A DNA stretch of 59,681 nucleotides from JAKAJA01 sp037440125 (GCA_037440125.1 JBBIUU010000007.1:1-59681), one strand, 5' to 3'; counted from the first letter of the stretch, positions 42,700 to 54,297 are shown. Notes: generated from the sequence alone by a model not told the origin. Made by a program: numbers and translations.

Positions 42700-43347
42700 C
42701 TACGTCAGCTTCTTCAGCAGCGCCTCGAGGAGCTTGAAGTCCACGGGCTTGGTGATGTACTCGTCGGCGCGGAAGGCGGTGAGGGCCTCGGTCTTGTACT
42801 TGGTGGCGGTGAAGGTGGAGGTCATCACGATGACCTTCACGCGGGCGGTGTCGGGGTTCTCCTTGAGCCGCCGGCCCACCTCCCGCCCATCCATCTTGGG
42901 CATGAGGGCGTCGAGGAGCAGCACGTCGGGCCGGCAGTCCACGGCGAGGCGATAGGCCTCCTGCCCGTCCCGCGCGGCCACGACGCCGTAGCCGAGGCGC
43001 CCGAGGACCTTGAGGGCGAGCCGGAGGATCACGGGTTCGTCGTCCGCCACCAGGACGAGGGGTCGCTTGAGGGCCGAGGCGTCCGAAGGGGCGGGCTCGA
43101 AGGGCTCCGTGCGCTCGGCGAAGCGGCGTTGACAGAGGTCCTGCGGCGCGGAGGACCAGAACGCGTCGCGGTACGCCTTGGGCGCCGAGCAGGAGCACGC
43201 GCCGCACGAGGGACAGAGGGGGGACCGCAGGCTGGTGATGCAGGAGCACCACTCCGCGCCCGACGCGTCGTACAGTTTCTGACACGCGTGGCACACCACC
43301 GTGTAGCGCCGGGGCAGGTCCTCACCCGTGAGCGGTCCGGAATCCAT
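42700..43347 (-). CDS. response-regulator receiver protein with N-terminal Cys-rich domain (215 aa)
   Basis: Residues 96-213 form a CheY-like receiver: acidic pair Asp102/Asp103 (VADDEP), phospho-acceptor Asp146 (DVLLLDALMPKMDG), Thr176 and Lys200 (YITKPVD). The N-terminal 60 residues contain eight cysteines at 19, 22, 34, 36, 45, 48, 51 and 53 (CHACQKLY, CSC, CPSCGACSC), which suggests one or two zinc sites. No output domain follows the receiver, so it would act by protein contact, with the zinc part perhaps as adaptor. GGGAGG ten bases upstream supports the start. The partner kinase is not in the window. It is divergent from the alpha/beta hydrolase at 43441. Confidence 0.85.
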   Translation of the reverse strand: MDSGPLTGEDLPRRYTVVCHACQKLYDASGAEWCSCITSLRSPLCPSCGACSCSAPKAYRDAFWSSAPQDLCQRRFAERTEPFEPAPSDASALKRPLVLVADDEPVILRLALKVLGRLGYGVVAARDGQEAYRLAVDCRPDVLLLDALMPKMDGREVGRRLKENPDTARVKVIVMTSTFTATKYKTEALTAFRADEYITKPVDFKLLEALLKKLT

Positions 43348-43440
43348 GGGTCAAGTCTACCTCCCGTTGCCTCCGTATCCAAGTGCTACACTGAGGCCCG
43401 TCGTCCGGGTGGAACGGACCATCAGGGGAGGGGTCGAGAC

Positions 43441-44246
43441 GTGACATTGGACCGCGGCGCGCTCTCCTTCCGGGCCTTCGCCGGCGACCGGGGCTGCCTG
43501 GCCCTGTTCCACGGCATGCTCGCCTCCTACCACTACTTCTCGAGCTCCATCGGCCTCAGGCTCCAGCCCTGGCGCCTCCTCCTGCCGGACCTTCTGGGGT
43601 TCGGGGACTCCTCCAAGCCGCACGTCGAGTTCACCCTCGAGGACCACCTGGCCTGCCTCGCCGATCTGCTGGAGGCGGAGGGCGCGCCGGAGCCCCTGGT
43701 GCTCGGTGGCCACAGCCTCGGGTGCCTCCTCGCCACGGCGCTCGCCGCAAGACTTCCCGAGGGCCGCGTCAAAGGCCTCGTCTTTTTCAACTACCCGCGC
43801 TTCACGTCGCCAAAGCTCATCCACGACACCCTTCGCAGCGGCTCGGACCACTACCGGCAGGCCACCGAAGGGATGGGCGACCCGGGGCACGAGGAGCTTC
43901 TGGAGGTCTCGGGCGACGCGGTGCAGGAGTTCGCGCGCATCCTCCCTCCCGCCCTGCAGGAGGAGGCTCGCCGGACCTCGCCGCGGTCCCTCACCGGGAC
44001 GACCCGGCACTGCCTCTTCGCCTACCGTCCCGACCCCGACCTGGACCGCCTCGCCGGGTTGCCCATGCTCTTCCTCCTCGGAGGCCGCGACGAGGTGGCC
44101 CCCGCCCCGTTCATCCAGGAGCGCCGCGCCGACTTTCCGAGGGCCCGGTGGGTCTTCGCCGAGGACGCGGGCCACCACCTCGTCCACACCCACACGGACC
44201 TCGCCGTGCGGGAGGTGGCCGGGTTCCTGGACGAGGTGACGGAGCC

Positions 44247-44250
<4 letters not shown>
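43441..44250 (+). CDS. alpha/beta hydrolase (Ser nucleophile)
   Basis: The GTG start at 43441 is chosen because AGGGGAGGGG lies seven bases upstream and the protein then begins at the first strand (ALSFRAFAG). The 269-aa product has an oxyanion loop (FHGMLASYHYFSS), the nucleophile elbow LGGHSLGCLLA (Ser92), the acid Asp217 (LGGRDEVAP) and the base His245 (DAGHHLVH), so the triad is complete. Esterase, lactonase or C-C hydrolase activity cannot be distinguished. Its stop overlaps the ATG of the sigma-54 activator at 44247 (ATGA), a strong sign of translational coupling; it may act on the signal that the sensor detects. Confidence 0.85.
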
Positions 44251-46817
<2,567 letters not shown>

Positions 46818-46878
46818 GGCGCTACGCTCTGCCCATTTTCCCATTCGAAGACCCGTCATATTTTACGGCCCGCCAAAC

Positions 46879-46916
46879 TTGACGGCGGCCGCGACCCTTC
46901 GCATTTGACGGGGGCC
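46879..46916 (+). promoter_or_regulatory. candidate upstream activator sites for the sigma-54 promoter
   Basis: A 12-base direct repeat, TTGACGGCGGCC at 46879-46890 and TTGACGGGGGCC at 46905-46916, with a weaker TTTTACGGCCCG at 46861. The spacing is 26 bases centre to centre, and the sites lie about 70-110 bases upstream of the -24 element, the usual place for enhancer sites of sigma-54 activators. Confidence 0.5.
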
Positions 46917-46985
46917 TGCCGCATCAAGAACCACACAATGTTATTTTTCAAGACCTTACGACATCCATCTAGGCAACCCTCCGGC

Positions 46986-47003
46986 TTGGCATTCCAGTTG
47001 CTA
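46986..47003 (+). promoter_or_regulatory. sigma-54 (-24/-12) promoter
   Basis: TTGGCATTCCAGTTGCTA fits the sigma-54 consensus (TGGCAC, five bases, TTGCA/T) with one mismatch, and exactly 10 bases separate GG (46988-46989) from GC (47000-47001). It faces the monooxygenase-like gene at 47084 and lies just after the sigma-54 activator gene. Confidence 0.75.
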
Positions 47004-47083
47004 TAAGAGGACGCACCACCTGCCCGAGCATCGTGGGCGCCGAAGAGGCCCCCCTTGCCCAGGTCGGTATGGAGGACGACCGA

Positions 47084-47419
47084 ATGATCGCCCTGATGGC
47101 CCACCTGGCAGTCCAACCCGAGAAACGGGAGGAGCTCCTCCAGACCCTCCGGTCCCTCGTCGACGACATCAAGCTCCAGGCCGGCTGTCAGGACTGCCTC
47201 ATGGGGATGCACGGGGACGCCGCGCTCCTCTTCTCCGTCTGGGAGAACAGGGACTCCCTCGACCGCCACCTGCGCTCGGAACAACTCGGCATCCTCCTGG
47301 GAGCCTCCGCCCTCCTCACCGAGCCGCCGCGGTTCCGATTCTCCGACGCCCAGCTGCCCGAGGCGGGCATCCTCATCGAGCAGGCCCGCCGCGAAGCGGC
47401 CGCGGGAGGTAGGGAGTGA
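47084..47419 (+). CDS. antibiotic biosynthesis monooxygenase (ABM)-like domain protein (111 aa)
   Basis: The ATG at 47084 follows GGAGG by eight bases, giving MIALMAHLAVQPEKREELLQ, the usual first strand and helix of the ABM ferredoxin-like fold. Upstream in-frame ATGs at 47033 and 47069 lack a ribosome site. CQDCLMGMHGDAALLFSVWE and NRDSLDRHLRSEQLGILLGA also fit the family (a W-E strand, then the L-x-x-H helix). ABM domains act as small dimeric oxygenases or as regulatory and binding units; no substrate is evident. It is the first gene behind the sigma-54 promoter at 46986. Confidence 0.78.
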   Translation: MIALMAHLAVQPEKREELLQTLRSLVDDIKLQAGCQDCLMGMHGDAALLFSVWENRDSLDRHLRSEQLGILLGASALLTEPPRFRFSDAQLPEAGILIEQARREAAAGGRE

Positions 47420-47514
47420 GCGCCCGCGGGAGGCGAAGGCCCCACCCGCCCCTGGTGCCCGTACGGATGCCCGGGCATCCCGTCGCGGCTCTGGCCGAGG
47501 GGAGGTCCTGACCC

Positions 47515-47835
47515 ATGGCCATCAAGGCGACCATCGCGACGCACCGCGAAGGCGGCACCTCGGTCATTCAAGTGGCTGGCTGGCTCTCCCCCGAGAGCGC
47601 GCGGACCCTCCGCGATGTGCTGTCGGGCAAGGAGGGCCCCATCCGGCTGGACCTCACCGGCCTCCGGTTCGCCGAACAGTCGGCCCTGGCGACGGTGAGG
47701 CTCCTCGAATTGGGCGGCGCCAGGGTCGAGGGGGCCTCGCCCTACATCGAGCGGCTGCTCCGTGCCGCACCGGTGGACGACGCCGCCGCGCTCGGCGAAG
47801 TTCGGGAGAGCTTCGCCGCGGCAGGCCGGTCTTGA
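47515..47835 (+). CDS. STAS-like domain protein (106 aa)
   Basis: GGGGAGG lies upstream of the ATG. The protein follows the STAS pattern: SVIQVAGWLSPESARTLRDV (strand, then helix), GPIRLDLTGLRFAEQSALAT (strand, then the loop that carries the phospho-Ser in anti-sigma antagonists), a further helix, VEGASPYIERLLRAA and a short tail. The Ser in AEQSALAT lies where SpoIIAA-like proteins are phosphorylated. No anti-sigma kinase gene is nearby. Many Acidobacteria-like genomes have such single-domain proteins before secreted-protein genes, so the role is open. It is between the ABM gene and the 1342-aa secreted protein. Confidence 0.7.
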   Translation: MAIKATIATHREGGTSVIQVAGWLSPESARTLRDVLSGKEGPIRLDLTGLRFAEQSALATVRLLELGGARVEGASPYIERLLRAAPVDDAAALGEVRESFAAAGRS

Positions 47836-47921
47836 GGGTGCCCGCCGGGAAGGCGGGCTCGATGAATCGATCAGGGAATACTGAAGGGTACCTGGTTCCA
47901 ACAGCAAAGGAGGATGTGACG

Positions 47922-50900
47922 ATGAGATCTTGTCGGGTCACACGAACGATCCTGACGGCCGTCCTGGCCGGGGCGCTGCTCCTCACGGGCGTCTCGCTCT
48001 TCGCGGCCCAGCCCCCGCGGTCCTCGAACGACGGCCGCGGGCTCTTCTCCCCCGAGGTCATGGACCAGATGCGGTCCCTCCTGGAACAGAAGAAGCTCGA
48101 CCTCCGGCACCTCCCCAAGGTCCCCTTCGAGCTCCCCGTCACGAGGATGGTCGAGAAGCAGCTGACCCTCTCCGGCGTCAGGATCGCCCCGCACTCCCTC
48201 GAGAGCATCTGCTATGAGAACGTCTACTGGAACGGCGGGCCAACGTTGGCCTCCGCCACCAACGGCACGGTGACGATCTGGGGCTCCCAGCTCGGCCTCT
48301 ACTTCGCCAAGGCCTCCGATCCCACGCACCCCGTCGCCTTCTCCTTCGGCGACATCCCGATCCACATCTACATCAACGGCACCCAGGCCTTCGTCCACGG
48401 CATCTGGTACGGGTACACCTTCGACGTCTCCGATCCCGCGAACCCCAAGTTTCTCTCCATCCTGGACGCCGGCGCCTGGCAGGGGTACCGCCAGTTCGCA
48501 TGGAGCGCCGACGGTTCCAGGATCGCGGCCATCAACGATGACTGGCTTTTCGGGGGCTGGGGCGTCTCTTCGATCCTGGTCTTCGACTCCGCCTTCAATT
48601 TCATCGGCGGCGCCATGCCTGGCGGTTTCTTCGGCACCCTGTCCCTCTCCAGCGTCACCATCCCGTCGAGCCCCGGCACCGTCGCCGTCGCCTCCGGCGG
48701 TTCCATCAGGAACCCGACCGGCCGGCGCCCGGCCAAGAAGCTCTATTTCGTGGACATCAGCACTCCCGACTGCAACCAGAACCTCACCGTCCTCGGCACC
48801 GTCAACATCGACACGACGGGCAACGCCGGAGAGCTCCTCGCCGTCGGCTCCACCCTCTACGTGAACAGCCGGCCCTTCTGGAGCTACAACCCCGACATCG
48901 ACGGCTGGTTCTACATCATGTTCGGCAAGCCCCTTCCGCCTCCCGCCGAGAGCATGTCCGTCAGCGAGTACAACGTCCCGGACTACAGGAACCCCGCCAC
49001 GGCCACGCTGACCACCACCTTCACGCGGTCGGGCGACGATCCCATCGCCTGGTACCCCGGACCGGGCGGCAACGTCGTGATGGGGACCTATCAGGACCAC
49101 GTCTACCAGATGCCCGCCGGTCTCGGTGAACCCATCACCACGGTCACCCTCGGTGACTACACCGGCTCGGGCGGCTCCGAGTCCATGCTGGACATGGGCT
49201 GGAACGCCGCGACGGGCAAGGGCGTGGGCGCCTGCCGGACGCGCGGGGCTCGCTTCTTCAACAGCCTGTCCGGTCCCGAGTCTGGCCACTACTGGACCGG
49301 CGGCACATCCCAGAACCCCGTCCTCACGGGCAACTATCTCCTCGTCCCCCAGGGATCGGCCGGCATGGCGGTGCTCGACGTCTCCAACGGCATGAACCCG
49401 GTCCAGGTCGGCGCCCTGGAGGGCTCCCCCGTGACCGTGCTGGCCACCTCGACGGACGGCGACACCGCTTACGTCACCGACGGCACCGCCAAGATCTGGG
49501 CCCTCAACGTCACCGACAAGACCCATCCGGCGTCCATCGCCGGGTCTACTTTTACGCCGGGGGCCCCGGTGACGGCGCTCGCATGCAAGAACAACACGCT
49601 CTACGTGGGCACCACGGCCGGCGTGGAAATCGTCGACTACACCACCGCCACATCGCCCGTCGGCCTCGCCTCCCTGCCCGCCGCGGGCAGCGCGGGCGTG
49701 CGGTCCCTCAAGATCTTCAGGCACCCCGCTTACCCCCTCAACACGTTCCTCGTGACCGCCGAGGGTGACAAGGTCCAGCTCCTCGACGTCTCGGGGGCTA
49801 CGAACCCCGCCGGCTACGAGTACTACGCGGTGGACGCCATCGCCCTCGCGCCCTACGGCGACAACGAGGGAACCGGCACCGTCGCCGTCAACTACATCGC
49901 CGCCAACGGCCCTTACCTCTACGCTCTCGACGCCGCGCCGGTGGACTACAATTTCGGGCTCTTCCCCACGGCCTACCTGCGGCCCATCTACGCCAAGCCC
50001 ATGACCGGCCAGTTCCCCGGCGTCATCACCCTGAGCACCGAGGGCACGACGCCCTTCCTCACCGGGGGCAACACCGCCTACAACCCCACGTACGAGGGCT
50101 GGATCGGCCTCGAAAACGTCCAGGACGGCATCCTCGTGAGCGGCATCGACACCGGCACCGCGGTGGGGACCATCGACGTGGGCACGAACCCGCAGGCCCC
50201 CACCTTCGCCCCCCCCAACACGTGGGCCTTCCCCCGCTTCCTCACCAACAACGGCTACGCCATCCTCAGCGGCCTCGCCGTGGGCAACGGCTGGATCTGG
50301 GCCGCGGGCGGGCAGTACGGTGTCATGGGCGTATCCGTCCAGCCCGGTTGGGAAGACCTGCAGATCACGTCCGTGGACGCTTACCCGAAGTACACCTATC
50401 CCGGCGCGTCGGACGGCAGTTACCTCCTCAAGGGCGTGACCACCTTCTCCGCCACCGTCAAGACCTCCGATTCGCCCTGCCGTCTGGTGAAGCTCTACTG
50501 GGGCCCGGTGAGCGAGACGTGGGTCGGCGAGATCCCGCCCAACACGACCCAGACCCTCACCTGGACCGAGGACCTGGACACCATCTACGGCTACGCCTCC
50601 CAGGACGCCTGCGGGAGCGGCTCGAGCATCTGGGCCACGGCCGACGGCACCGACACGGCCAATTGCTCCATCTACGTCAGCATGTCCGGCCAGGAGCAGT
50701 TCCGCACCAACGTGCCGCCCACGAGCTACTCGTTCTGGAACGTCGACCCGCCGCAGCCCAGCGTGGACGCCTGCACGGGGGGTAGCAGCACCTGGGCGGT
50801 CTGCTCGCCGATCACGTTCAACATCATGTGGAACGACTGCTACGCCAACATCGACGCGGCTGGGCAGCCGGCCTCTGGCATCACGCAGGTGGCGCTCTAC

Positions 50901-51950
50901 GTGGACGCCAAACTCGTCACGGTCCTTACCAACCCGCCCTCCGACTACCCCGGTCCCCAGTTCACCATCGACCCCGTGGCCCTCGGCCTCTCGGACGGCG
51001 GCCACAGCTTCTTCGTCCTCGCTACCAACGCCGTCGGCAAGCGGGCCCAGACCTCGGATTTCCCCTTCACCGTGCACTTCCACGGGCCCTCCGAGACCGT
51101 GACCTCCCCCACGGGCAACGTGCCCACGGGTAGCGCCCTCCGCGTGGCCGCCCGCGTCACGAGCCCCGCCGGCCTGCCGATCCAGTGGGTGAAGTTCTAC
51201 CTCGACGTGGCCGCGGACGACCCGGCCCTCGTGCCCGGCGCCAACGTCCTCCCCACCACCGGACCCCTGCTCGGCACGGCGACCAGCACCGACAGCTTCG
51301 GCCAGTACAGCGTGACCTGGGATAGCACCGAGACCGCCAACGGCGCGCACAGCATCTTCGCGTTCTCCTCGGACAGCGTGGAGGGCGACGCGTGCTCCTA
51401 CCTGACCTTCTCGGACGCCGGCGCCTTCACCCTCGTGCCCTACGTCGCGCCCTCCGCCACCGTCAACGTGACGCCCACGCAGGGCAACGCGCCCCTGCCG
51501 GTGACCTTCACCGCCACCGTCACGGGCGGCGTGGCGCCCTTCACGTACGCCTGGACCTTCGGCGACTCGGCCACGGCCAACACCAACCCCGCGACCCACA
51601 TCTACGCCGCCGCCGGCACGTACACCTGGCACCTCACCGTGACCGACTCCCGCGGCACCGCCGCCAGCGCGTCGGGCACCGTGACGGCCTTCGCGCCGCC
51701 GGTTATTCTCAATGTCACCAAGGGCTCCGACCCCTTCAAGGTCAAGCTTGCTGGAACCAACTTCCAGCCGGGCTGCGTCGTGAAGATCAACGGCGCCACG
51801 GCAAACGGAAACCAGGTCTACGTGAGCAGCACCGAGCTCAAGCAGAAGGGCGACAGCCTCAAGAGCCAGCTGCCCAAGGGCACGGCCGTGGCGATCACGG
51901 TGGTGAACCCCGACGGCGGCGTGTCGAACGCCTACAGCTTCACGCGGTAA
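47922..51950 (+). CDS. large exported protein: LVIVD-type beta-propeller, Ig-like, PKD and C-terminal IPT-like domain (1342 aa)
   Basis: AAAGGAGG and the signal peptide (TAVLAGALLLTGVSLFAAQ) place the start at 47922, inside a longer open frame. Residues about 90-860 contain repeated LVIVD-style propeller blades (VHGIWYGYTFDVSDPANPKF; MAVLDVSNGMNPVQVGALEG; VQLLDVSGATNPAGYEYYAV). Ig-like units follow (about 870-1160), then a PKD domain (APFTYAWTFGDSATANTNPA, YTWHLTVTDSRGT; about 1175-1255). The last 84 residues (PPVILNVTKGSDPFKVKLAG to VVNPDGGVSNAYSFTR) are shared with the next gene product. An extracellular binding or adhesion role is inferred. The gene probably lies on the sigma-54 transcript from 46986. 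Confidence 0.85.
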   Translation: MRSCRVTRTILTAVLAGALLLTGVSLFAAQPPRSSNDGRGLFSPEVMDQMRSLLEQKKLDLRHLPKVPFELPVTRMVEKQLTLSGVRIAPHSLESICYENVYWNGGPTLASATNGTVTIWGSQLGLYFAKASDPTHPVAFSFGDIPIHIYINGTQAFVHGIWYGYTFDVSDPANPKFLSILDAGAWQGYRQFAWSADGSRIAAINDDWLFGGWGVSSILVFDSAFNFIGGAMPGGFFGTLSLSSVTIPSSPGTVAVASGGSIRNPTGRRPAKKLYFVDISTPDCNQNLTVLGTVNIDTTGNAGELLAVGSTLYVNSRPFWSYNPDIDGWFYIMFGKPLPPPAESMSVSEYNVPDYRNPATATLTTTFTRSGDDPIAWYPGPGGNVVMGTYQDHVYQMPAGLGEPITTVTLGDYTGSGGSESMLDMGWNAATGKGVGACRTRGARFFNSLSGPESGHYWTGGTSQNPVLTGNYLLVPQGSAGMAVLDVSNGMNPVQVGALEGSPVTVLATSTDGDTAYVTDGTAKIWALNVTDKTHPASIAGSTFTPGAPVTALACKNNTLYVGTTAGVEIVDYTTATSPVGLASLPAAGSAGVRSLKIFRHPAYPLNTFLVTAEGDKVQLLDVSGATNPAGYEYYAVDAIALAPYGDNEGTGTVAVNYIAANGPYLYALDAAPVDYNFGLFPTAYLRPIYAKPMTGQFPGVITLSTEGTTPFLTGGNTAYNPTYEGWIGLENVQDGILVSGIDTGTAVGTIDVGTNPQAPTFAPPNTWAFPRFLTNNGYAILSGLAVGNGWIWAAGGQYGVMGVSVQPGWEDLQITSVDAYPKYTYPGASDGSYLLKGVTTFSATVKTSDSPCRLVKLYWGPVSETWVGEIPPNTTQTLTWTEDLDTIYGYASQDACGSGSSIWATADGTDTANCSIYVSMSGQEQFRTNVPPTSYSFWNVDPPQPSVDACTGGSSTWAVCSPITFNIMWNDCYANIDAAGQPASGITQVALYVDAKLVTVLTNPPSDYPGPQFTIDPVALGLSDGGHSFFVLATNAVGKRAQTSDFPFTVHFHGPSETVTSPTGNVPTGSALRVAARVTSPAGLPIQWVKFYLDVAADDPALVPGANVLPTTGPLLGTATSTDSFGQYSVTWDSTETANGAHSIFAFSSDSVEGDACSYLTFSDAGAFTLVPYVAPSATVNVTPTQGNAPLPVTFTATVTGGVAPFTYAWTFGDSATANTNPATHIYAAAGTYTWHLTVTDSRGTAASASGTVTAFAPPVILNVTKGSDPFKVKLAGTNFQPGCVVKINGATANGNQVYVSSTELKQKGDSLKSQLPKGTAVAITVVNPDGGVSNAYSFTR

Positions 51951-52037
51951 ACGCAGCGATTTCCGAGGGGGGCGGGCGCACCGCCCGCCCCCTGCACCAC
52001 CCTCGTGGAGAGCGAGGTCCATCTTGGGAGGTAGCCC

Positions 52038-54227
52038 ATGCGGGCTCTTGTGACAAAGACCCTGATCCTCGCGGCGGCCCTGGGGGGGATGACCGTCCTC
52101 GCCGCCGCCCCCGGCGGGAGCGCTGCCGCCACCCCCTCCGTGAAAATCCCAGGCCATCCGGCCTTCGGGCCCGAGGTCGTCTGCGCTCACTTCTCCGACG
52201 TCTCCCCGCCCCTGCGCGACATGAAGCCCCTGCCCATGCCGGAGCGAGAGGACGAGGAGAACGAGGCGCTCCACGAGGTCCCGAACAAGGACCGCTTCCC
52301 CGCCAGGAACCTCCGCGAGGGCGCCGTCGTGGACCCGCTCGTCCAGACCCGCGACGGCCTCGAGGCCATGCCCGCGCCGTTGCAGAGCTTCGACGGCCAG
52401 CCCAACGTCGTGGGCTACATCCCGCCCGACACGGAGGGCGACGTGGGGCCGAACCACTACGTCCAGTGGGTGAACGTCACCCTGGGCGTCTTCAGCAAGA
52501 CGGGCGAGATCCTCCTGCCGCCCATCCCCGGCAACACCATCTGGCAGGGCATGAACGGGCCGTGCGACTCCTGCAACAACGGCGACCCCATCGTCCTCTA
52601 CGACCGCTACGCCGACCGCTGGGTCATCAGCCAGTTCGTCCTACCCAACGTCGACGCGGGCCGCGGCCCCTTCTACCAGTACGTGGCGGTCTCCACGTCG
52701 CCCGACCCGATGGGCTCGTGGTACCGCTACTGGTTCAAGTGGTCCGACACGATGATGAACGACTACCCGAAGATGGGCGTCTGGCCCGACGGCTACTACA
52801 TCACCTTCAACCAGTTCGATTACGCCAGCCAGGGGAACTACGCGGGCGCGGGCGTCGTCGTCCTGAACCGGGATGCGCTGCTGAGCGGCGCGTCGGAGGG
52901 CCAGGTTGACGGCATCCGCTGGGATCTCGGCCTGGTGAACCCCTACTTCTTCAGCCTCCTGCCGGCCCACCTCCAGGGCTCCCAGCAGCCCGTCGGGGGA
53001 GCGCCCTGCCCGCTCATGGAGCTCGAGTCAGACGGGCTCTCGCTCTGGAACGTCCACGTGGACTGGGCGAACCCCGAAGCCTCGACCATCGGCCTCGACG
53101 GCCAGCCGGACCAGTTCATTCCCGTGTCTCCCTTCGACTACGACATGTGCGGCGGCGACCGCTACTGCATCCGGCAGAAAGCCACCTCCTCGCGCCTCGA
53201 CGCCATATCCAGCCGCCTCATGTACCGCCTCCACTACCGGCAGTTCCCGACCTACGCCTCCATGGTGGTGAACCACACGGTGGACGTGGACGGCACGGAC
53301 CACGGCGGTGTGCGCTGGTACGAGTTCCGCGACGCAGGCTCGGGCTGGGAGGTCTACCAGGAGGGCACCTACGCCCCCGACGCCGATAGCCGCTGGATGG
53401 GCAGCGTCAACCTGGACCGCAAGGGCAACGTGGCGCTCGCCTACAGCGTCTCGGGCCGCAACACCTACCCTTCGATCCGTTTCGCCGGCCACGCCACTTC
53501 GGACCCCTTGGGCGTCGTGGGTCAGGGCGAGGCGAGCCTCATGGCGGGCGGCGGCTCCCAGCTCTGGGAGGGCTCCCGCTGGGGCGACTACAGCACCCTG
53601 AGCGTGGACCCCACCGACGACTGCACCTTCTGGTACACCACCGAGTACTACGCCACGTCGAGCCTGGGCAACTGGACGACCCGCATCGGCTCCTTCAAGT
53701 TCCCCGGATGCACCCGCCTCTCGATCGACTCGATCCAGGCCGCGCCCGAGTCCGGCCAGGCGCCCCTGCAGGTGGCGTTCGTCGCCACCGCCACGGGCCA
53801 GGGCACCGTGAGCTACGCCTGGGACTTCGGCGACGGCGGTACGGGGACGGGCCCCACGGCCACGCACGCCTACCTCCGCGCGGGTGTCTACACGCCCAAG
53901 CTGACCATCGCCGACGAGACGGGCGACACGACCTCGCAGAACGCTCCCGACATCACGGTCACGGTGCCGCCCCCGGTGGCCACCGCCATGGCGAAGGCAG
54001 GCAACCCGTTCCGACTCACCTTCAGCGGTCTCAATCTTCAGAGCGGCATCCAGGTAACCATCGGCTCCGACGCGCAGCCCTGGGGCCAGGTCCAGTGGAA
54101 GTCCAACACCAAGGTGGTCCTCAAGGGCGGCTCGTCCCTCAAGGCGGCGGTCCCCAAGGGCCAGCCCACCACCTTCACCTTCGTCAACCCCGACGGCGGC
54201 AGGAGCACCTTCACCGCCGTCTGGTAA
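52038..54227 (+). CDS. exported protein with propeller-like domain, PKD and C-terminal IPT-like domain (729 aa)
   Basis: TTGGGAGGTAGCCC before the ATG and a signal peptide (TKTLILAAALGGMTVLAAA) define the start. Residues about 110-550 form a repeated beta domain with SFDGQPNVVGYIPPDTEGDV, GPNHYVQWVNVTLGVF, DPIVLYDRYADRWVISQF and GSWYRYWFKWSDT, features seen in exo-sialidase/propeller-like extracellular proteins. A PKD domain follows (VSYAWDFGDGGTGTGPTATH). The final 84 residues (PPVATAMAKAGNPFRLTFSG to VNPDGGRSTFTAVW) match the end of the 47922 protein. Several Cys pairs (CDSCNNG, CGGDRYC) suggest disulfides. No catalytic residues can be assigned. A strong terminator at 54260 follows. Confidence 0.85.
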   Translation: MRALVTKTLILAAALGGMTVLAAAPGGSAAATPSVKIPGHPAFGPEVVCAHFSDVSPPLRDMKPLPMPEREDEENEALHEVPNKDRFPARNLREGAVVDPLVQTRDGLEAMPAPLQSFDGQPNVVGYIPPDTEGDVGPNHYVQWVNVTLGVFSKTGEILLPPIPGNTIWQGMNGPCDSCNNGDPIVLYDRYADRWVISQFVLPNVDAGRGPFYQYVAVSTSPDPMGSWYRYWFKWSDTMMNDYPKMGVWPDGYYITFNQFDYASQGNYAGAGVVVLNRDALLSGASEGQVDGIRWDLGLVNPYFFSLLPAHLQGSQQPVGGAPCPLMELESDGLSLWNVHVDWANPEASTIGLDGQPDQFIPVSPFDYDMCGGDRYCIRQKATSSRLDAISSRLMYRLHYRQFPTYASMVVNHTVDVDGTDHGGVRWYEFRDAGSGWEVYQEGTYAPDADSRWMGSVNLDRKGNVALAYSVSGRNTYPSIRFAGHATSDPLGVVGQGEASLMAGGGSQLWEGSRWGDYSTLSVDPTDDCTFWYTTEYYATSSLGNWTTRIGSFKFPGCTRLSIDSIQAAPESGQAPLQVAFVATATGQGTVSYAWDFGDGGTGTGPTATHAYLRAGVYTPKLTIADETGDTTSQNAPDITVTVPPPVATAMAKAGNPFRLTFSGLNLQSGIQVTIGSDAQPWGQVQWKSNTKVVLKGGSSLKAAVPKGQPTTFTFVNPDGGRSTFTAVW

Positions 54228-54259
54228 CTCCCCGTTTCACCTCCCATCCACACCCCTCA

Positions 54260-54297
54260 GGGGGGCGGTCTCCCAGCCGCCCCCCGCCCTTCTTTTT
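54260..54297 (+). terminator. Rho-independent terminator
   Basis: GGGGGGCGG pairs with CCGCCCCCC across an 8-base loop (TCTCCCAG), followed by GCCCTTCTTTTT. It ends the transcript carrying the two large secreted proteins. Confidence 0.88.

Noticed and set aside
43722..44246. Upstream extension of the sigma-54 activator
   Set aside because: The open frame continues upstream, but translation there gives an Arg/Pro-rich shadow of the hydrolase; the ATG at 44247 with signal-anchor and ATGA overlap is clearly better.
47871..52457. Open frame of 1528 codons on the minus strand
   Set aside because: It is a shadow of the real plus-strand genes at 47922 and 52038: composition is Gly/Arg/Val/His-rich without domains or ribosome site, and the opposite strand shows propeller, PKD and signal peptides. 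The same holds for the long frames at 16200-19709 (+), 10952-13384 (+), 13359-15617 (+), 3572-6052 (+) and 31469-33628 (-).
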